Below are positions 17,120-26,824 of a stretch of 64,000 nt of DNA, piece after piece. Source of the stretch: Sphingobacterium sp. UBA5670 (GTDB taxonomy: Bacteria; Bacteroidota; Bacteroidia; Sphingobacteriales; Sphingobacteriaceae); assembly GCF_002420705.1 (NCBI RefSeq), contig NZ_DIIM01000002.1:282020-346019 (forward strand). The letters run 5' to 3'. Below the pieces are notes generated by a model, which saw nothing but the letters and a program-made list of their open reading frames with translations, searched no databases and was not told the origin of the DNA. Within the stretch, counting starts at the first letter, position 1. Each line of letters begins with the position of its first letter. The position numbers and the translations under genes are program-made.

Positions 17120-18721
17120 CTAGTATCCTGGATTTTGTTTCAGGTTTGGTTCGACCTGAAAACTGCTCTCATGAAAAGGCCAGAGGTATTGATGTTTCAG
17201 GAATTTTCTGTCTTCGATTTTAAGTACTTCAGATTTTCCGTCTGCACCTTGCCGCATATGACCCAATGCAGGTTGATTAAGGACCACTTCGGCAGTTTTC
17301 CAGCGAAGGATGTCACTATAACGCAGCCCCTCACCAGCAAATTCGATCCTTCTCTCATTGCGAATTAAGTCAATCCATTCCTGTTGAGATTTTACCGTTA
17401 GATTGACATTCGCCACACTCATATCAAGTCCGGCACGTTGCCGAATCTGGTTGATACAGCTTTTTGCCAAATCATCTACATTATTCAGCATGATTTTGGC
17501 TTCAGCATACGTCAGTAATACCTCGGCATAACGCGCCAAAGGAAAGTGCATATTGCCGCCTGTTCGAAATGCATCAGCTTCATCAACAAACTTCTTAAAC
17601 CAATAACCCGATCGGCTGCTTCGTAAGTTCTGATAATAGAAAAGACTCTTTGAATCATAAATATCTATTTTCTCCTTGTTGAATAGATCGCTCTGTCCAA
17701 AGATGCTAGCTGCGTAGCGTGGATCCCGATTTAGTTTTGGATTGAGCTCATATTCCTGCTTACTATGCAAAGGACATTGTTCAATAGGTCGCCCTTGGAG
17801 TGTCCAGTAACTATCGACCAAAGATTTTAAAGGAACCACATACGATTGCCCATTTCCGGTCTTATATTGTGGTGCAAGATGCTGAAAGGAATTTGTCGCC
17901 GAATTATTGTGACTTTCCATGTCAAACTTGATGATAAACTCCTTGTTTGTCTTATCGGCTTGATAATTGAATAGGCTTGCATATTGCGGATGGAGCTGAT
18001 ACTTGCCACTATCCATTATTTCCTTTGCGAGGGCTGCAGCGAGATCATAACGCCCATTATAAAGAGCGTAACGCATGACCAAAGTTTTGAAGGAATATTT
18101 GTTGAACATATAGGCATTTGTGGTGCCTTCATTTTCAGGAAGCCTGTTCGCTACGTCTTGGCTCATTTCAAATAGTTTATCCAATATTTCAGCTTTCGGC
18201 GTCACGGGAGGAATTGCCTCTTCCAACGTGACAGGAACTAGTACAAATGGCACATCGCCCCAGACCTCAGTAATTCTGAAATAATGCCAGATGCGTAGTG
18301 CCTCTAAGATCGCTTTGTATTTTTGGCGTATCGATTCATTCTCCACATAGGGAATGTCAATATTTGCCAGATAAGTATTGATCCGCCCGACGTGTTTATT
18401 ATATAGTGTCCAATAATATTCGGCCAAACGTGCATTACTCGTCATATTACCGTTGGCAATGATCATATGATGGTCTGTCTCTATTCTTGCATATGCGTTA
18501 TCGGTACGGCCATCTAACATGTAAAAAAGCAAACGGCGTTCACCTGGCCCCATAAAAACATCCAAATAACTGCTGTAGACTACGCGTCGTAAATCTTCCT
18601 CTGTATTGAAGAATTCATCAAATGAGGTTGCGGTAGGATCTTGTTTATCTAGAAATTTCTCGCAGCTGCTCAATGCTGCTAGCGCTATTATCAGGGTTAA
18701 AATTTTCTTTTTCATCATCAT
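17120..18721 (-). CDS. SusD/RagB family nutrient-binding lipoprotein
   Basis: A 533-residue outer-membrane surface lipoprotein that forms the lid of a SusCD transporter. The signal MMMKKKILTLIIALAALSSC ends in a lipobox Cys, followed by the family opening EKFLDKQDP. TPR-like helices follow, and the C-terminal half has the SusD signature FPLARYAEVLLTYAEA, with QIRQRAG and ERRIEFAGEG later. Four bases separate it from susC. No glycosidase, peptidase or other degradative gene follows, so the ligand is unknown. Confidence 0.93.
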   Translation of the reverse strand: MMMKKKILTLIIALAALSSCEKFLDKQDPTATSFDEFFNTEEDLRRVVYSSYLDVFMGPGERRLLFYMLDGRTDNAYARIETDHHMIIANGNMTSNARLAEYYWTLYNKHVGRINTYLANIDIPYVENESIRQKYKAILEALRIWHYFRITEVWGDVPFVLVPVTLEEAIPPVTPKAEILDKLFEMSQDVANRLPENEGTTNAYMFNKYSFKTLVMRYALYNGRYDLAAALAKEIMDSGKYQLHPQYASLFNYQADKTNKEFIIKFDMESHNNSATNSFQHLAPQYKTGNGQSYVVPLKSLVDSYWTLQGRPIEQCPLHSKQEYELNPKLNRDPRYAASIFGQSDLFNKEKIDIYDSKSLFYYQNLRSSRSGYWFKKFVDEADAFRTGGNMHFPLARYAEVLLTYAEAKIMLNNVDDLAKSCINQIRQRAGLDMSVANVNLTVKSQQEWIDLIRNERRIEFAGEGLRYSDILRWKTAEVVLNQPALGHMRQGADGKSEVLKIEDRKFLKHQYLWPFHESSFQVEPNLKQNPGY

Positions 18722-18724
18722 AGT

Positions 18725-21700
18725 TTAAAAAATACTTGCACTGAGTCCAACACTGTAGGTCGCCATACGTGGATAATTTCCATTTCCATCATTTGTACCT
18801 GGACTATCTACATCAATACGCTCGGGATCTAAACCTTCCCATTTTGTAAAAGTGAATACATCCTGCGCATTAACATATATTCTAAAATTTTTGATGCTTT
18901 TGCCGATTTTAGGAAATGTATAACCAAGCTGAAGGGATTTGACACGGAAAAAAGCAGCATTGCTTAACCAAACATCACTGAGTAGGGTATTGGGGCTTGG
19001 ACCCGTCCAAAGACGTGGAAAACGGCTATTCGGATTGTCGGTGCTCCAGTGGTTTGCCACGTATTCTATGCGTGGCGCTCCGAGGTCATTACTATTCCCG
19101 TCGACATACACGGGATAGGCCTCTTGCCCGATCAAGCGCCCGGTGCGCTTTCCGATTCCCTGACCCAGCGCCGAAAAATCCCATCCTTTGTAACGAAAGT
19201 CCAAGTTAATCGCATAGTTATAGTGGGGAAGGGGATCTGCTAGATAGCTGCGGTCCTCGTCGTTGATAATACCATCCTGATTCTTATCCACGTAGCGGAT
19301 GTCGCCGGGTCTTGAATTTGGCATTTTTGCTGGGGTTGATTCAACTTCCTCTTGCGTCTGGAAATAACCATCAGCTTGGAAACCATAATAATTGTTGATT
19401 GGAACGCCTTTATACCAAATTCGGTTATTATCACCTTTGAAGATCAGTCTATCGTTCTCATTGTACCCCGCTTTAAGCATCCGATTTCGGTTATCAAACA
19501 GCATTCCACCGATTGTGTACGAAAAATCATCTTTTTTATCTGACCAGCTCATGGACAATTCCCAACCGTTATTTTCTACGGCACCGATATTGACCGCGGA
19601 CTCCAGGCTATTTGATCCCGTGAGCGGAGGAACTGCGAATTGATCATAAATAAGATCGTATGAATTTTTGTGATAGAGTTCAGCAGTAAAAGAGAGCCTA
19701 TTTTTAAAGGCGTTGAGATCTAGACCTAAATTCCATTGTTTCTGTTTTTCCCAGGAGAAATTTGGATTGGGAACACGTATTGTCCAGCCCCAGGTATTTA
19801 CAGATTCCTGCCAGAGGTAAGGAGCTACATTTTCGTTTCCGATAAGTCCATATGATGCGCGTATCTTAACGTTATTTACCTTTCCTGACTCGAGAATAGG
19901 TTTGAAAAAATGTTCGTTATGTAAGTTCCATGCAAAGGCTCCCGAAGGAAAAAATCCCCAACGATGACCGGGGGCAAACTTGCTGCTCCCGTCTGAGCGG
20001 CCGGTTAATTCTAGAATATAACGGTTGTCGAAGGAATAATTGAGTTTCCCGAAAAAAGAAGCTTTGCTGATTTCTCTAAAGTCAGTATAGGTATAATTCA
20101 TGACTTCTGATCCCGCAGTCAGATAGATCTTGTCTTTGTTTTGGTGGAGCTCTTTGTTAAAGTTAATCAGCATGCGTGCTGTAAGTTGGCTTTCGCTAAC
20201 GCCCTGTGACGCATTGACATCGTTTCCCCAAATTGCCGCCGGAGCACCATTTTCATCAAAAAACTTATATGTCAGCCTTTTTTGTTTATTAGCCGACTTG
20301 TTGATCATGTAAGAAACATTTCCTTCAATATTGAGGTTGCTATTGATGTTATATTTGGGACGCAGATTGATGGTACTTCGGTCATACATATTGTTTTTTG
20401 TACCACCATGCTTGATTGACGCGATTGGGTTGATATTGTTATGCAGGATATAGTGTTCTGGAAGATCAGAATCATAAAAAATCTGCTGTGTTGGGTTTAA
20501 GCGCCAAGCTTGTTTATAAAGGCCATGTCCATCATCATTTGCTAATAAACGATCGACCTGTAAACGGTGTGCGTAGAAGTCGGCCATTAATACAAATTTA
20601 TCTGCTATGTTGATATTTGTATTGAATCGGGCGGAAAACTTTTGAGTGCCTTCAATCTTATTGAGGCCATTTTCTTTTATATGGCCGAGCATTAAATTGA
20701 AAGTACCGACACCGCCACCGCCGGATATACTCGCATTATTGTTGATCGCTGTTGAGGTTCTTTCCATTACTTGATCGAGCCAATTAACTTCTTTTAGTTC
20801 TCCGGAGGCATATTTGCCGATTGTCTCTTCCGGATAGATCGGAGATTGTCCCTGCTGGATTAAAGTCTCGTTACGCAATTTCATAAAATCGACGGCACCG
20901 ACAAATTTTGGAAGATCAATTGGTTTGTTTACTGCAAACCAATTGTTGGTAATGACTTTAAACTGGCCGGTCTGTCCACGTTCTGTTTCGATGATAATAA
21001 CCCCATTTGCACCTCGCGAACCATACATGGAAGCTGAGGCCGCATCTTTTAAAACGGTAATGCTTTTCACCTGATTGGGATCAATATCATGGATGCTCTG
21101 TTCCATGCCATCGACGATGACCAAGGGGTCTGCATTTTGCAAAGTACTGATTCCACGAATAGAGATGGTGCCCGGAACACTTCCCGGCATGCTGTTTCCG
21201 CGCATCATTGTTACTCCGGGGATGGTTCCTGAGAAAGCATCCTGCATTTTAAAGATCGGACGATTTTTTATTTTCTCCATATCCATTTGCGATACGGATG
21301 ATGCAATATGTTTTTTGTCCACTTCGGAGAAGCCTACGACTACAACTTCGTCAAGTCCCACTTCATCTGTATCCATGATGACATTCATTTCCGATTTATT
21401 GTTAATGGGGATTTCAAGCTGTTTGAATCCGACTGCACTAAACATCAATGTTCCTTTTTTGCCATCTGGAAGTGTCAGTTGAAACTCTCCTTTAGCATTC
21501 GTAGAGGTTCCTATATTGGAACCTTTTAACAGGATGCTGACCGAGCTCAATAGATTTCCCTTAGTATCATGTACTTTTCCTTTTACAACTTGTTGCTGCA
21601 GATATGCTATGCTGGCCGTACTTTGTTCTGGAATAGAGGTATCCTCATTTTTACGTTTGATTACAACAGTCCCCCGGTGTAACATGTAATAAAAAGCGCT

Positions 21701-22009
21701 GCTTTTGAAAATTTGATCTAGCGCCTTATCGAGGGATACATCCGTGATCTCAACTGTTGCTTTTTCATTTCTAAGCAAGCCCTCTTTAAAGATAAAATGT
21801 ATACCGGTTTGTTTAGTGATGCTCTCCAGGACAGTTTCAATCTTAGTATTTTGGGCATGTAAAGTAATCTGAGCAGAGCTTGAAGCGTAGGCGCCCATCA
21901 TGGATGTTGCCAATAAGATTCCTGTCAGTTTCATTTTTAATAATTGGTTCAAAGTTTTCCCTTTGTCAATGGGACAAAAGATCCCTTTTGAATAAAATAA
22001 ATTATTCAT
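18725..22009 (-). CDS. SusC/RagA TonB-linked outer-membrane transporter with STN domain
   Basis: A 1094-residue TonB-dependent transporter that pairs with SusD. In order: signal peptide (about residues 27-46); STN signalling domain (LHAQNTKIETVLESITKQTG, about 48-118); a carboxypeptidase-like beta-sandwich (VKGKVHDTKGNLLSSVSILL); TonB box region (DEVVVVGF); plug (ADPLVIVDG, VLKDAASASMYGSRGANGV); 22-strand barrel ending in an aromatic residue. The STN domain means it can signal to the FecR/ECF sigma pair encoded just upstream, so it is probably a ligand-induced, autoregulated locus. Confidence 0.95.
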   Translation of the reverse strand: MNNLFYSKGIFCPIDKGKTLNQLLKMKLTGILLATSMMGAYASSSAQITLHAQNTKIETVLESITKQTGIHFIFKEGLLRNEKATVEITDVSLDKALDQIFKSSAFYYMLHRGTVVIKRKNEDTSIPEQSTASIAYLQQQVVKGKVHDTKGNLLSSVSILLKGSNIGTSTNAKGEFQLTLPDGKKGTLMFSAVGFKQLEIPINNKSEMNVIMDTDEVGLDEVVVVGFSEVDKKHIASSVSQMDMEKIKNRPIFKMQDAFSGTIPGVTMMRGNSMPGSVPGTISIRGISTLQNADPLVIVDGMEQSIHDIDPNQVKSITVLKDAASASMYGSRGANGVIIIETERGQTGQFKVITNNWFAVNKPIDLPKFVGAVDFMKLRNETLIQQGQSPIYPEETIGKYASGELKEVNWLDQVMERTSTAINNNASISGGGGVGTFNLMLGHIKENGLNKIEGTQKFSARFNTNINIADKFVLMADFYAHRLQVDRLLANDDGHGLYKQAWRLNPTQQIFYDSDLPEHYILHNNINPIASIKHGGTKNNMYDRSTINLRPKYNINSNLNIEGNVSYMINKSANKQKRLTYKFFDENGAPAAIWGNDVNASQGVSESQLTARMLINFNKELHQNKDKIYLTAGSEVMNYTYTDFREISKASFFGKLNYSFDNRYILELTGRSDGSSKFAPGHRWGFFPSGAFAWNLHNEHFFKPILESGKVNNVKIRASYGLIGNENVAPYLWQESVNTWGWTIRVPNPNFSWEKQKQWNLGLDLNAFKNRLSFTAELYHKNSYDLIYDQFAVPPLTGSNSLESAVNIGAVENNGWELSMSWSDKKDDFSYTIGGMLFDNRNRMLKAGYNENDRLIFKGDNNRIWYKGVPINNYYGFQADGYFQTQEEVESTPAKMPNSRPGDIRYVDKNQDGIINDEDRSYLADPLPHYNYAINLDFRYKGWDFSALGQGIGKRTGRLIGQEAYPVYVDGNSNDLGAPRIEYVANHWSTDNPNSRFPRLWTGPSPNTLLSDVWLSNAAFFRVKSLQLGYTFPKIGKSIKNFRIYVNAQDVFTFTKWEGLDPERIDVDSPGTNDGNGNYPRMATYSVGLSASIF

Positions 22010-22146
22010 AAATTGGTATAGAATTAATGGTTTACGATCAGTGTTAATTCAATTTTGATGCAGGAGTATTTGCCGTACTTCTGCATTTTTTATTCTATTA
22101 ATTTAGGCGTTTATCTTTTTTACATACAAAGTCCTCCTTAATAAGT

Positions 22147-23328
22147 TTATCTATTCACAATCAGTTTATCGTTGTCAATGGTCAGTTTATAACCTGTCAA
22201 ATCTTTTAGGAGATTACAAAGCTCTCCCAGCGTCACATCTCTTTTTATACTGCCTTCATATCGTTCGTTATTTAAAGGTATCTTGCAATCAACCTGAATA
22301 CCATACCAGCGACTCAATTCATCAAGTATCTGTTGCATATTCTTATTTTTAAAATAAAAATAACCATCTTTGAAAGCAGTGGCTTCGGCTTTACTTGCCA
22401 AAGGAAAAGTTTTCAGTTTTTTATTGATGATCTCTGTTTCGCTACCGGCATCCATATAGATTTCATTTTCTTCGTTACTAACTTTAAGTTTTCCTTCTGT
22501 CAATGATACTTTCGTGGTCGCATGATAGGAGCTTACATTAAAAGCCGTGCCGATAGCCTGTATATTGATATGATTTGTTTCTACAATAAATGGCCTATGC
22601 GCATCTTTGGCAACTTCGAAATAGGCTTCACCTTTTAACCTTACTCTTCGCTCTTTTTTATCAAAATTGGTTTTATAGCTAATTTCTGACGCTGCATTCA
22701 CCCACACTTTAGTTCCGTCGCTAAAGGTTAATACCATCGTGGACCGTTTGGGAACAATTAAGGTATTTTTCAAGTTTTCCGTTAGGTTAGATGGATAAAT
22801 GAGACGCCCTTCTTTCAGTTCAATACCCTGCGCTAAATATTGCACTGCTTTTTTTTCGGTCAATTGTATTTCTTCTTTCCCTTCAATTTTTAAAATTGCG
22901 CCGGTTCTCCCAGGGAGAACATCATTTTTATGTCCATATACCTTGTCTGGTATCAAATAGCTTACCGATTTTTCGCGATGTTGTCGCTGCCATAATAACG
23001 TTAGCGCAAGTAAAACAGTTGCAGCAACTGCAATAGCTAGAGACCAAGCTTTATTTAAGAAGAGATATTTCTTTCTAGGATGCAAAAGTGTTCCCTTTGC
23101 CGTGAATTTAGTCTGCGTTACCAGCCATTCTCGGCTTAAATCAATGTTGCGAAGATCAAAGGGGGGATAAATATCAGTCTGTGATAGTCGACGACTCAAG
23201 CTATCTTTCGCCTCCGGATACCTTTGTAGAAGATTTTTTAATTGAGCCTCTTTGTGGGATGGCAGCTCACCATCTTTCAAAAGAAGAGCAATTAACTCTG
23301 CTAATATTATTTTGTCGGTTTCTATCAT
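22147..23328 (-). CDS. FecR family anti-sigma factor
   Basis: A 393-residue membrane-spanning regulator. The N-terminal cytoplasmic part (about 1-90) should bind the sigma factor; one membrane span lies near residues 92-112 (AWSLAIAVAATVLLALTLL). The periplasmic FecR domain has LIVPKRSTMVLTFSDGTKVW and GEAYFEVAKDAHRPFIV; a DUF4974-type domain ends the protein. It relays SusC STN-domain signals to the ECF sigma factor. It sits between the sigma gene (85 bp upstream) and susC. Confidence 0.93.
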   Translation of the reverse strand: MIETDKIILAELIALLLKDGELPSHKEAQLKNLLQRYPEAKDSLSRRLSQTDIYPPFDLRNIDLSREWLVTQTKFTAKGTLLHPRKKYLFLNKAWSLAIAVAATVLLALTLLWQRQHREKSVSYLIPDKVYGHKNDVLPGRTGAILKIEGKEEIQLTEKKAVQYLAQGIELKEGRLIYPSNLTENLKNTLIVPKRSTMVLTFSDGTKVWVNAASEISYKTNFDKKERRVRLKGEAYFEVAKDAHRPFIVETNHINIQAIGTAFNVSSYHATTKVSLTEGKLKVSNEENEIYMDAGSETEIINKKLKTFPLASKAEATAFKDGYFYFKNKNMQQILDELSRWYGIQVDCKIPLNNERYEGSIKRDVTLGELCNLLKDLTGYKLTIDNDKLIVNR

Positions 23329-23413
23329 AATTCATAAGCTTAATAACTTAAACGGTTAAAAAGGGTGACCCGTTTATAAAAAAAAGTTAATAAAAATGGT
23401 AAGTGTTTGTTTG

Positions 23414-23926
23414 TCAGAAGATAATAAATGAAAAAAGGATGTTTAAGAATTTTCTTTTCAGTAGGTTTATAGCCCGCATGCGCTGCGTTTTCACTGTATT
23501 AACAGAGACGTTCAGTTCCTGTGCGACCTCTTCATACTTCATTCCGTCCAAATAGATTAAACGGCAGATTCTTTGACAGCCTTCGGGAAGTTCATTGAGT
23601 TCTCGATGAAGAGCTCCGATCAATTCTGCATTTATTAAATTATCCAGGATATCATTGTCATCAGGTTTATCCGTATCAAATTGTTTACGTACGCGATCAA
23701 ATACAATATTTCTCCGCTTGATATTCATCGCTAGATTTTTGACTGAGCTATAAAGAAAGCTTTTAATTACGGGTTCTCCTTTTTCCAGTAAATCCTGTCT
23801 GCCCATTAGAACGATAAATGCGTCCTGCACAATGTCTTTTGCAATTTCCTCTGAACCAACCCAAGGAAATGCAAATACACTGAGTTGCAGAAAATATTTG
23901 TTAAAATAATATTCTGTGGATAACAT
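23414..23926 (-). CDS. ECF RNA polymerase sigma factor (FecI-like)
   Basis: A 170-residue sigma-70 of the extracytoplasmic-function type. Region 2 carries KDIVQDAFIVL and SSVKNLAMNIKRR; region 4 ends with GMKYEEVAQELNVSVNTVKT, a clear helix-turn-helix. It is the first gene of the sigma/FecR/SusC/SusD series and should direct transcription of the transporter genes when released by FecR. Confidence 0.93.
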   Translation of the reverse strand: MLSTEYYFNKYFLQLSVFAFPWVGSEEIAKDIVQDAFIVLMGRQDLLEKGEPVIKSFLYSSVKNLAMNIKRRNIVFDRVRKQFDTDKPDDNDILDNLINAELIGALHRELNELPEGCQRICRLIYLDGMKYEEVAQELNVSVNTVKTQRMRAINLLKRKFLNILFSFIIF

Positions 23927-24407
23927 TTCGTTTTCTTTTATTCTTAAAATATAGATTTTAAAAGTGAAGTAAAGAAAAATATTAGAAATTTTGTATAGAT
24001 AAAACCCGTTAAAATTTTAAAGCGCTGCTAACTCATCATTATGCGTCATTTTGATTTTTAGTTTACTTCAATTTAATATAAATATGATATTACAATAGCG
24101 CTTCTATAGGAACTTTCAACTTTTCGCAACCTTTCATCTGCTATTTCTATAGGTTTTTTATAGGACGGTATGTAGGGGCACTTTGGGGCCTTTCGAAATG
24201 GATATAAGTATTCCGCGAGATGAATCACGGCGACGTATTTACAAATTCGTTACAGGTATCATCCGGTCCTGCAACGAGGGTAAGGTTCAAAATGGAAAAC
24301 ATTCCTGAGATGCAATACGATTTATGTCGTCCAATGATGCTCTTGATTTCTGTTTAGAAATAGACAATTATCAGGCGTATTGCACGGAGATATGGCTTAA
24401 GTAGATT
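23927..24407. other. Spacer, possibly with gene debris
   Basis: A plus-strand stretch at about 24198-24400 gives two short protein-like frames (one starting MDISIPRDESRRRIYKFV) separated by a stop. I cannot assign a family. Nothing else is recognised. Confidence 0.35.
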
Positions 24408-24533
24408 TTATTCAATTAGAAGTTTCAAGTAACTGAATATTATTCCACTGTGCTCGGCTTCGTGAAAGTTAGCCGCTTGAAGTGCTTGGATGTGATTATT
24501 TATGGTGATGATTACTGAATAGAGGGGAATCTT
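24408..24533 (-). pseudogene. Remnant of a DinB-like protein C-terminus
   Basis: On the minus strand the frame ending at 24408 reads SVIITINNHIQALQAANF, then HEAEHSGIIFSYLKLL and stop. The HExxHxGxI pattern is the metal-binding last helix of DinB-superfamily proteins. There is no start codon: the frame runs back into the end of the cupin gene, whose stop is at 24536, so only about 40 codons survive. Confidence 0.45.
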
Positions 24534-24535
24534 TA

Positions 24536-25009
24536 TTATTTATTGGCTAAACTAAATTCTTCGTCTGTTACGGGATTTAGCCAGGTCACCTGAATATCTT
24601 CTTTAAAATTAGTGATGGCAACATGCACCATTTTATTATTAGCAGTTGCGCCATGCCAATGTTCGACGTTCTCAGGAATATTAACAACATCACCTTTTTT
24701 AATTGCTTGCGCAGGTTTTCCTTTTTCCTGATAGAGTCCGTTTCCTTCGATCACCAGTAAAACCTGACCTTTAGGATGTGTATGCCAGTTTGTTCTTGCA
24801 CCGGGTGCAAAAGTTACGCTGCCAGCCGAGAAATCATTGTTTTTATCTTTTGCTACCAAAGGGGTTAAAAATGCGTCTCCCGTAAACCATTCCTTAGGCA
24901 ATGGTTCCCCCTTTGGAAATATTTCTGATGTGCTCATGATATGATCTGTTTTAGTTTTACAAGCAAATAAACTTATCGCCATCATTGGAATAACGAATAA
25001 CCTGTTCAT
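24536..25009 (-). CDS. Cupin-domain lipoprotein
   Basis: A 157-residue single-domain cupin. A short signal with lipobox SLFACKT precedes the cupin. Metal-ligand motifs are visible: GARTNWHTHPKGQVLLVIEG (two His and the following Glu region) and the second motif VEHWHGA. Related cupins accompany carboxymuconolactone decarboxylases and AKRs in redox clusters; no substrate is known. It is the last gene of a four-gene minus-strand group headed by an AraC regulator. A cytoplasmic form could start at the internal Met in HIMSTSEIF. Confidence 0.85.
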   Translation of the reverse strand: MNRLFVIPMMAISLFACKTKTDHIMSTSEIFPKGEPLPKEWFTGDAFLTPLVAKDKNNDFSAGSVTFAPGARTNWHTHPKGQVLLVIEGNGLYQEKGKPAQAIKKGDVVNIPENVEHWHGATANNKMVHVAITNFKEDIQVTWLNPVTDEEFSLANK

Positions 25010-25051
25010 AGAGTTTGCAATTTGATTTGTTGATTATATGATCCGAATTCT

Positions 25052-25633
25052 TTATGAAATGTTTTTAATGATCTTTGCAGGAATTCCGCCGACAATTGTA
25101 TGGTCAGGTACATTCTTATTGACTACTGAACCAGCTGCTACCACGGCATTTTTTCCAATCGTAACGCCGGGTAGAATAGTTGCATTGGCCCCAATCCAGG
25201 CATTCTTTTTTATATGAATCGGAGCCACAGTTAACGATTGTCTTTTTTCTGCTTCAATTGGATGGCCTTCAGTTAATAAACTGACTTTAGGAGCTATGAG
25301 TACATTGTCTTCGATAAGGATACCCCCTAAGTCCAAAAATACACAGTCGAAGTTGATAAAGACATTTTTTCCTATCCTTGTATTCCTGCCATAGTTGATA
25401 TATAATGGCGTAAATACAGTCGTACTTTCATCTATAGCTGAACCGGTAATCTGACTCAATAGATCTCTTATCTCTTTAGGATCGGCCGAATTGTTCATAG
25501 GTGCCAATAATGCTTTTGTAGCAAAAGAAGCTTCCCGCAAACGGTATCCCTGAGGATCATCGGAAGAGATGTTTTTTTCTTTTTTTAAGCGTTCAAAAAT
25601 ATCCTCCTGATAACTATTATCTGATTTTTTCAT
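25052..25633 (-). CDS. Sugar O-acetyltransferase (maltose/galactoside type)
   Basis: A 193-residue left-handed beta-helix acetyltransferase of the LacA/Maa family, which moves acetyl from acetyl-CoA to sugar hydroxyls. It has the Mac domain at the N-terminus (MNNSADPKEIRDLL), then hexapeptide repeats (INYGRNTRIGKNVFINFDCV, IGANATILPGVTIGKNAVV) and the end VVGGIPAKIIK. The catalytic His is in LLTEGHPIEAEKR. It lies between an alpha/beta hydrolase and the cupin gene. Confidence 0.92.
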   Translation of the reverse strand: MKKSDNSYQEDIFERLKKEKNISSDDPQGYRLREASFATKALLAPMNNSADPKEIRDLLSQITGSAIDESTTVFTPLYINYGRNTRIGKNVFINFDCVFLDLGGILIEDNVLIAPKVSLLTEGHPIEAEKRQSLTVAPIHIKKNAWIGANATILPGVTIGKNAVVAAGSVVNKNVPDHTIVGGIPAKIIKNIS

Positions 25634-25680
25634 TGAATAGTGGATTGAATTTTATATGTAATTTAAGGAAAATAAGTGTG

Positions 25681-26736
25681 TTATTTTAAATAAGCTTTAA
25701 AGAATGCTGTCAGTTTATCGAATGGAATTTTACCCAATTGATCATATAAATCAACGTGAACTGCATCAGGAATAATCATTAGTTCCTTTGGTTCGGCGGC
25801 AATTTTATAGGCGTCTTCACTGAAATATCTTGAATGGGCATTTTCGCCTGCAATGATTAGCATTGGCCGTGGTGCAATCTCCTTGATATAAGAGAGTATC
25901 GGCATATTCATAAACGACAAGGGTGAGGTTGCTGTCCATGCCGCATTTGAATTGATAGAACGAGGATGAAATCCGCGGGCTGTTTTATAATAATCAAAAT
26001 ATTCCTTAACAAACTGAGGTTCACCGCCTGTCAATTTTTCTGGTAAATTGTTTGTTGATGGAGCGTACACCTCGCTTTCAGCATCATTCCAGCGTTGCTG
26101 GCTTAATTGTTCCAATGTTTTAGTACGCTGCTCTACCGTTACCACATCATTATAGCCTTTTGACATAACGCGCGTCATATCGTACATGCTGGTCGTAGCT
26201 ACTGCTTTTATACGTTTATCTACCGCTGTCGCATTTAATGCAAATCCCGCAAATCCACAGATGCCAATGATTCCGATTTTGCTTCTGTCAGTATTTTTCT
26301 GTAGCCCTAGAAAGTCTACAGCTGCGCTGAAATCTTCGGTGTTAATATCTGGCGATGCTACGTTACGGGGTGTTCCGCCACTTTCACCTGTGTAGGAGGG
26401 ATCGAAGGCCAAGGCAATAAATCCTCTTTCTGCCATTTGGTTAGCATACAATCCAGAAGACTGCTCTTTCACTGCACCAAAAGGGCCGCTGATGGCAAGT
26501 GCCGATAACAGTTTAGTGTCTGCGTTTTTAGGAACGTATAAATCGCCAGAAAGTGTGATACCATATCGATTTTTAAAACTTACTTTTTTGCGGCTTACTT
26601 TATCGCTTAATTGAAAAGTATAATGGTCTGATGAGGTATTCATAGGTGGTAAATTTTGGTTTGATTGTATCTGTTGTGCGGAAGCCCTATCAGAAAACAG
26701 GAAAGACAGGACCAATAATGTTAGTGCTAGTTTCAT
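25681..26736 (-). CDS. Secreted alpha/beta hydrolase (dienelactone-hydrolase-like)
   Basis: A 351-residue exported enzyme (signal peptide ending DRASAQQ). The fold is that of acyl-peptide or dienelactone hydrolase-like proteins: SGPFGAVKEQSSGLYANQMA, the region IGIIGICGFAGFAL where the nucleophile should lie, IIAGENAHSRYFSE and PDAVHVDLYDQ with the probable catalytic His. The usual G-x-S-x-G is not present; a Cys (GIC) occupies the nearest position, and the residue two further on is Phe. The substrate is unknown. It follows the AraC gene and may be its target. Confidence 0.85.
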   Translation of the reverse strand: MKLALTLLVLSFLFSDRASAQQIQSNQNLPPMNTSSDHYTFQLSDKVSRKKVSFKNRYGITLSGDLYVPKNADTKLLSALAISGPFGAVKEQSSGLYANQMAERGFIALAFDPSYTGESGGTPRNVASPDINTEDFSAAVDFLGLQKNTDRSKIGIIGICGFAGFALNATAVDKRIKAVATTSMYDMTRVMSKGYNDVVTVEQRTKTLEQLSQQRWNDAESEVYAPSTNNLPEKLTGGEPQFVKEYFDYYKTARGFHPRSINSNAAWTATSPLSFMNMPILSYIKEIAPRPMLIIAGENAHSRYFSEDAYKIAAEPKELMIIPDAVHVDLYDQLGKIPFDKLTAFFKAYLK

Positions 26737-26824
26737 ATCCGTATTACATTAATTATTACAGATACAAAGGTAGATCAGGATAAAGGGGAAATGTTAACGA
26801 ATATCAAACCAAAACTTAAGAATT

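Noticed and set aside
24198..24400. Two short plus-strand frames that look protein-like
   Set aside because: Too short, separated by a stop, and no recognisable family; could be chance.
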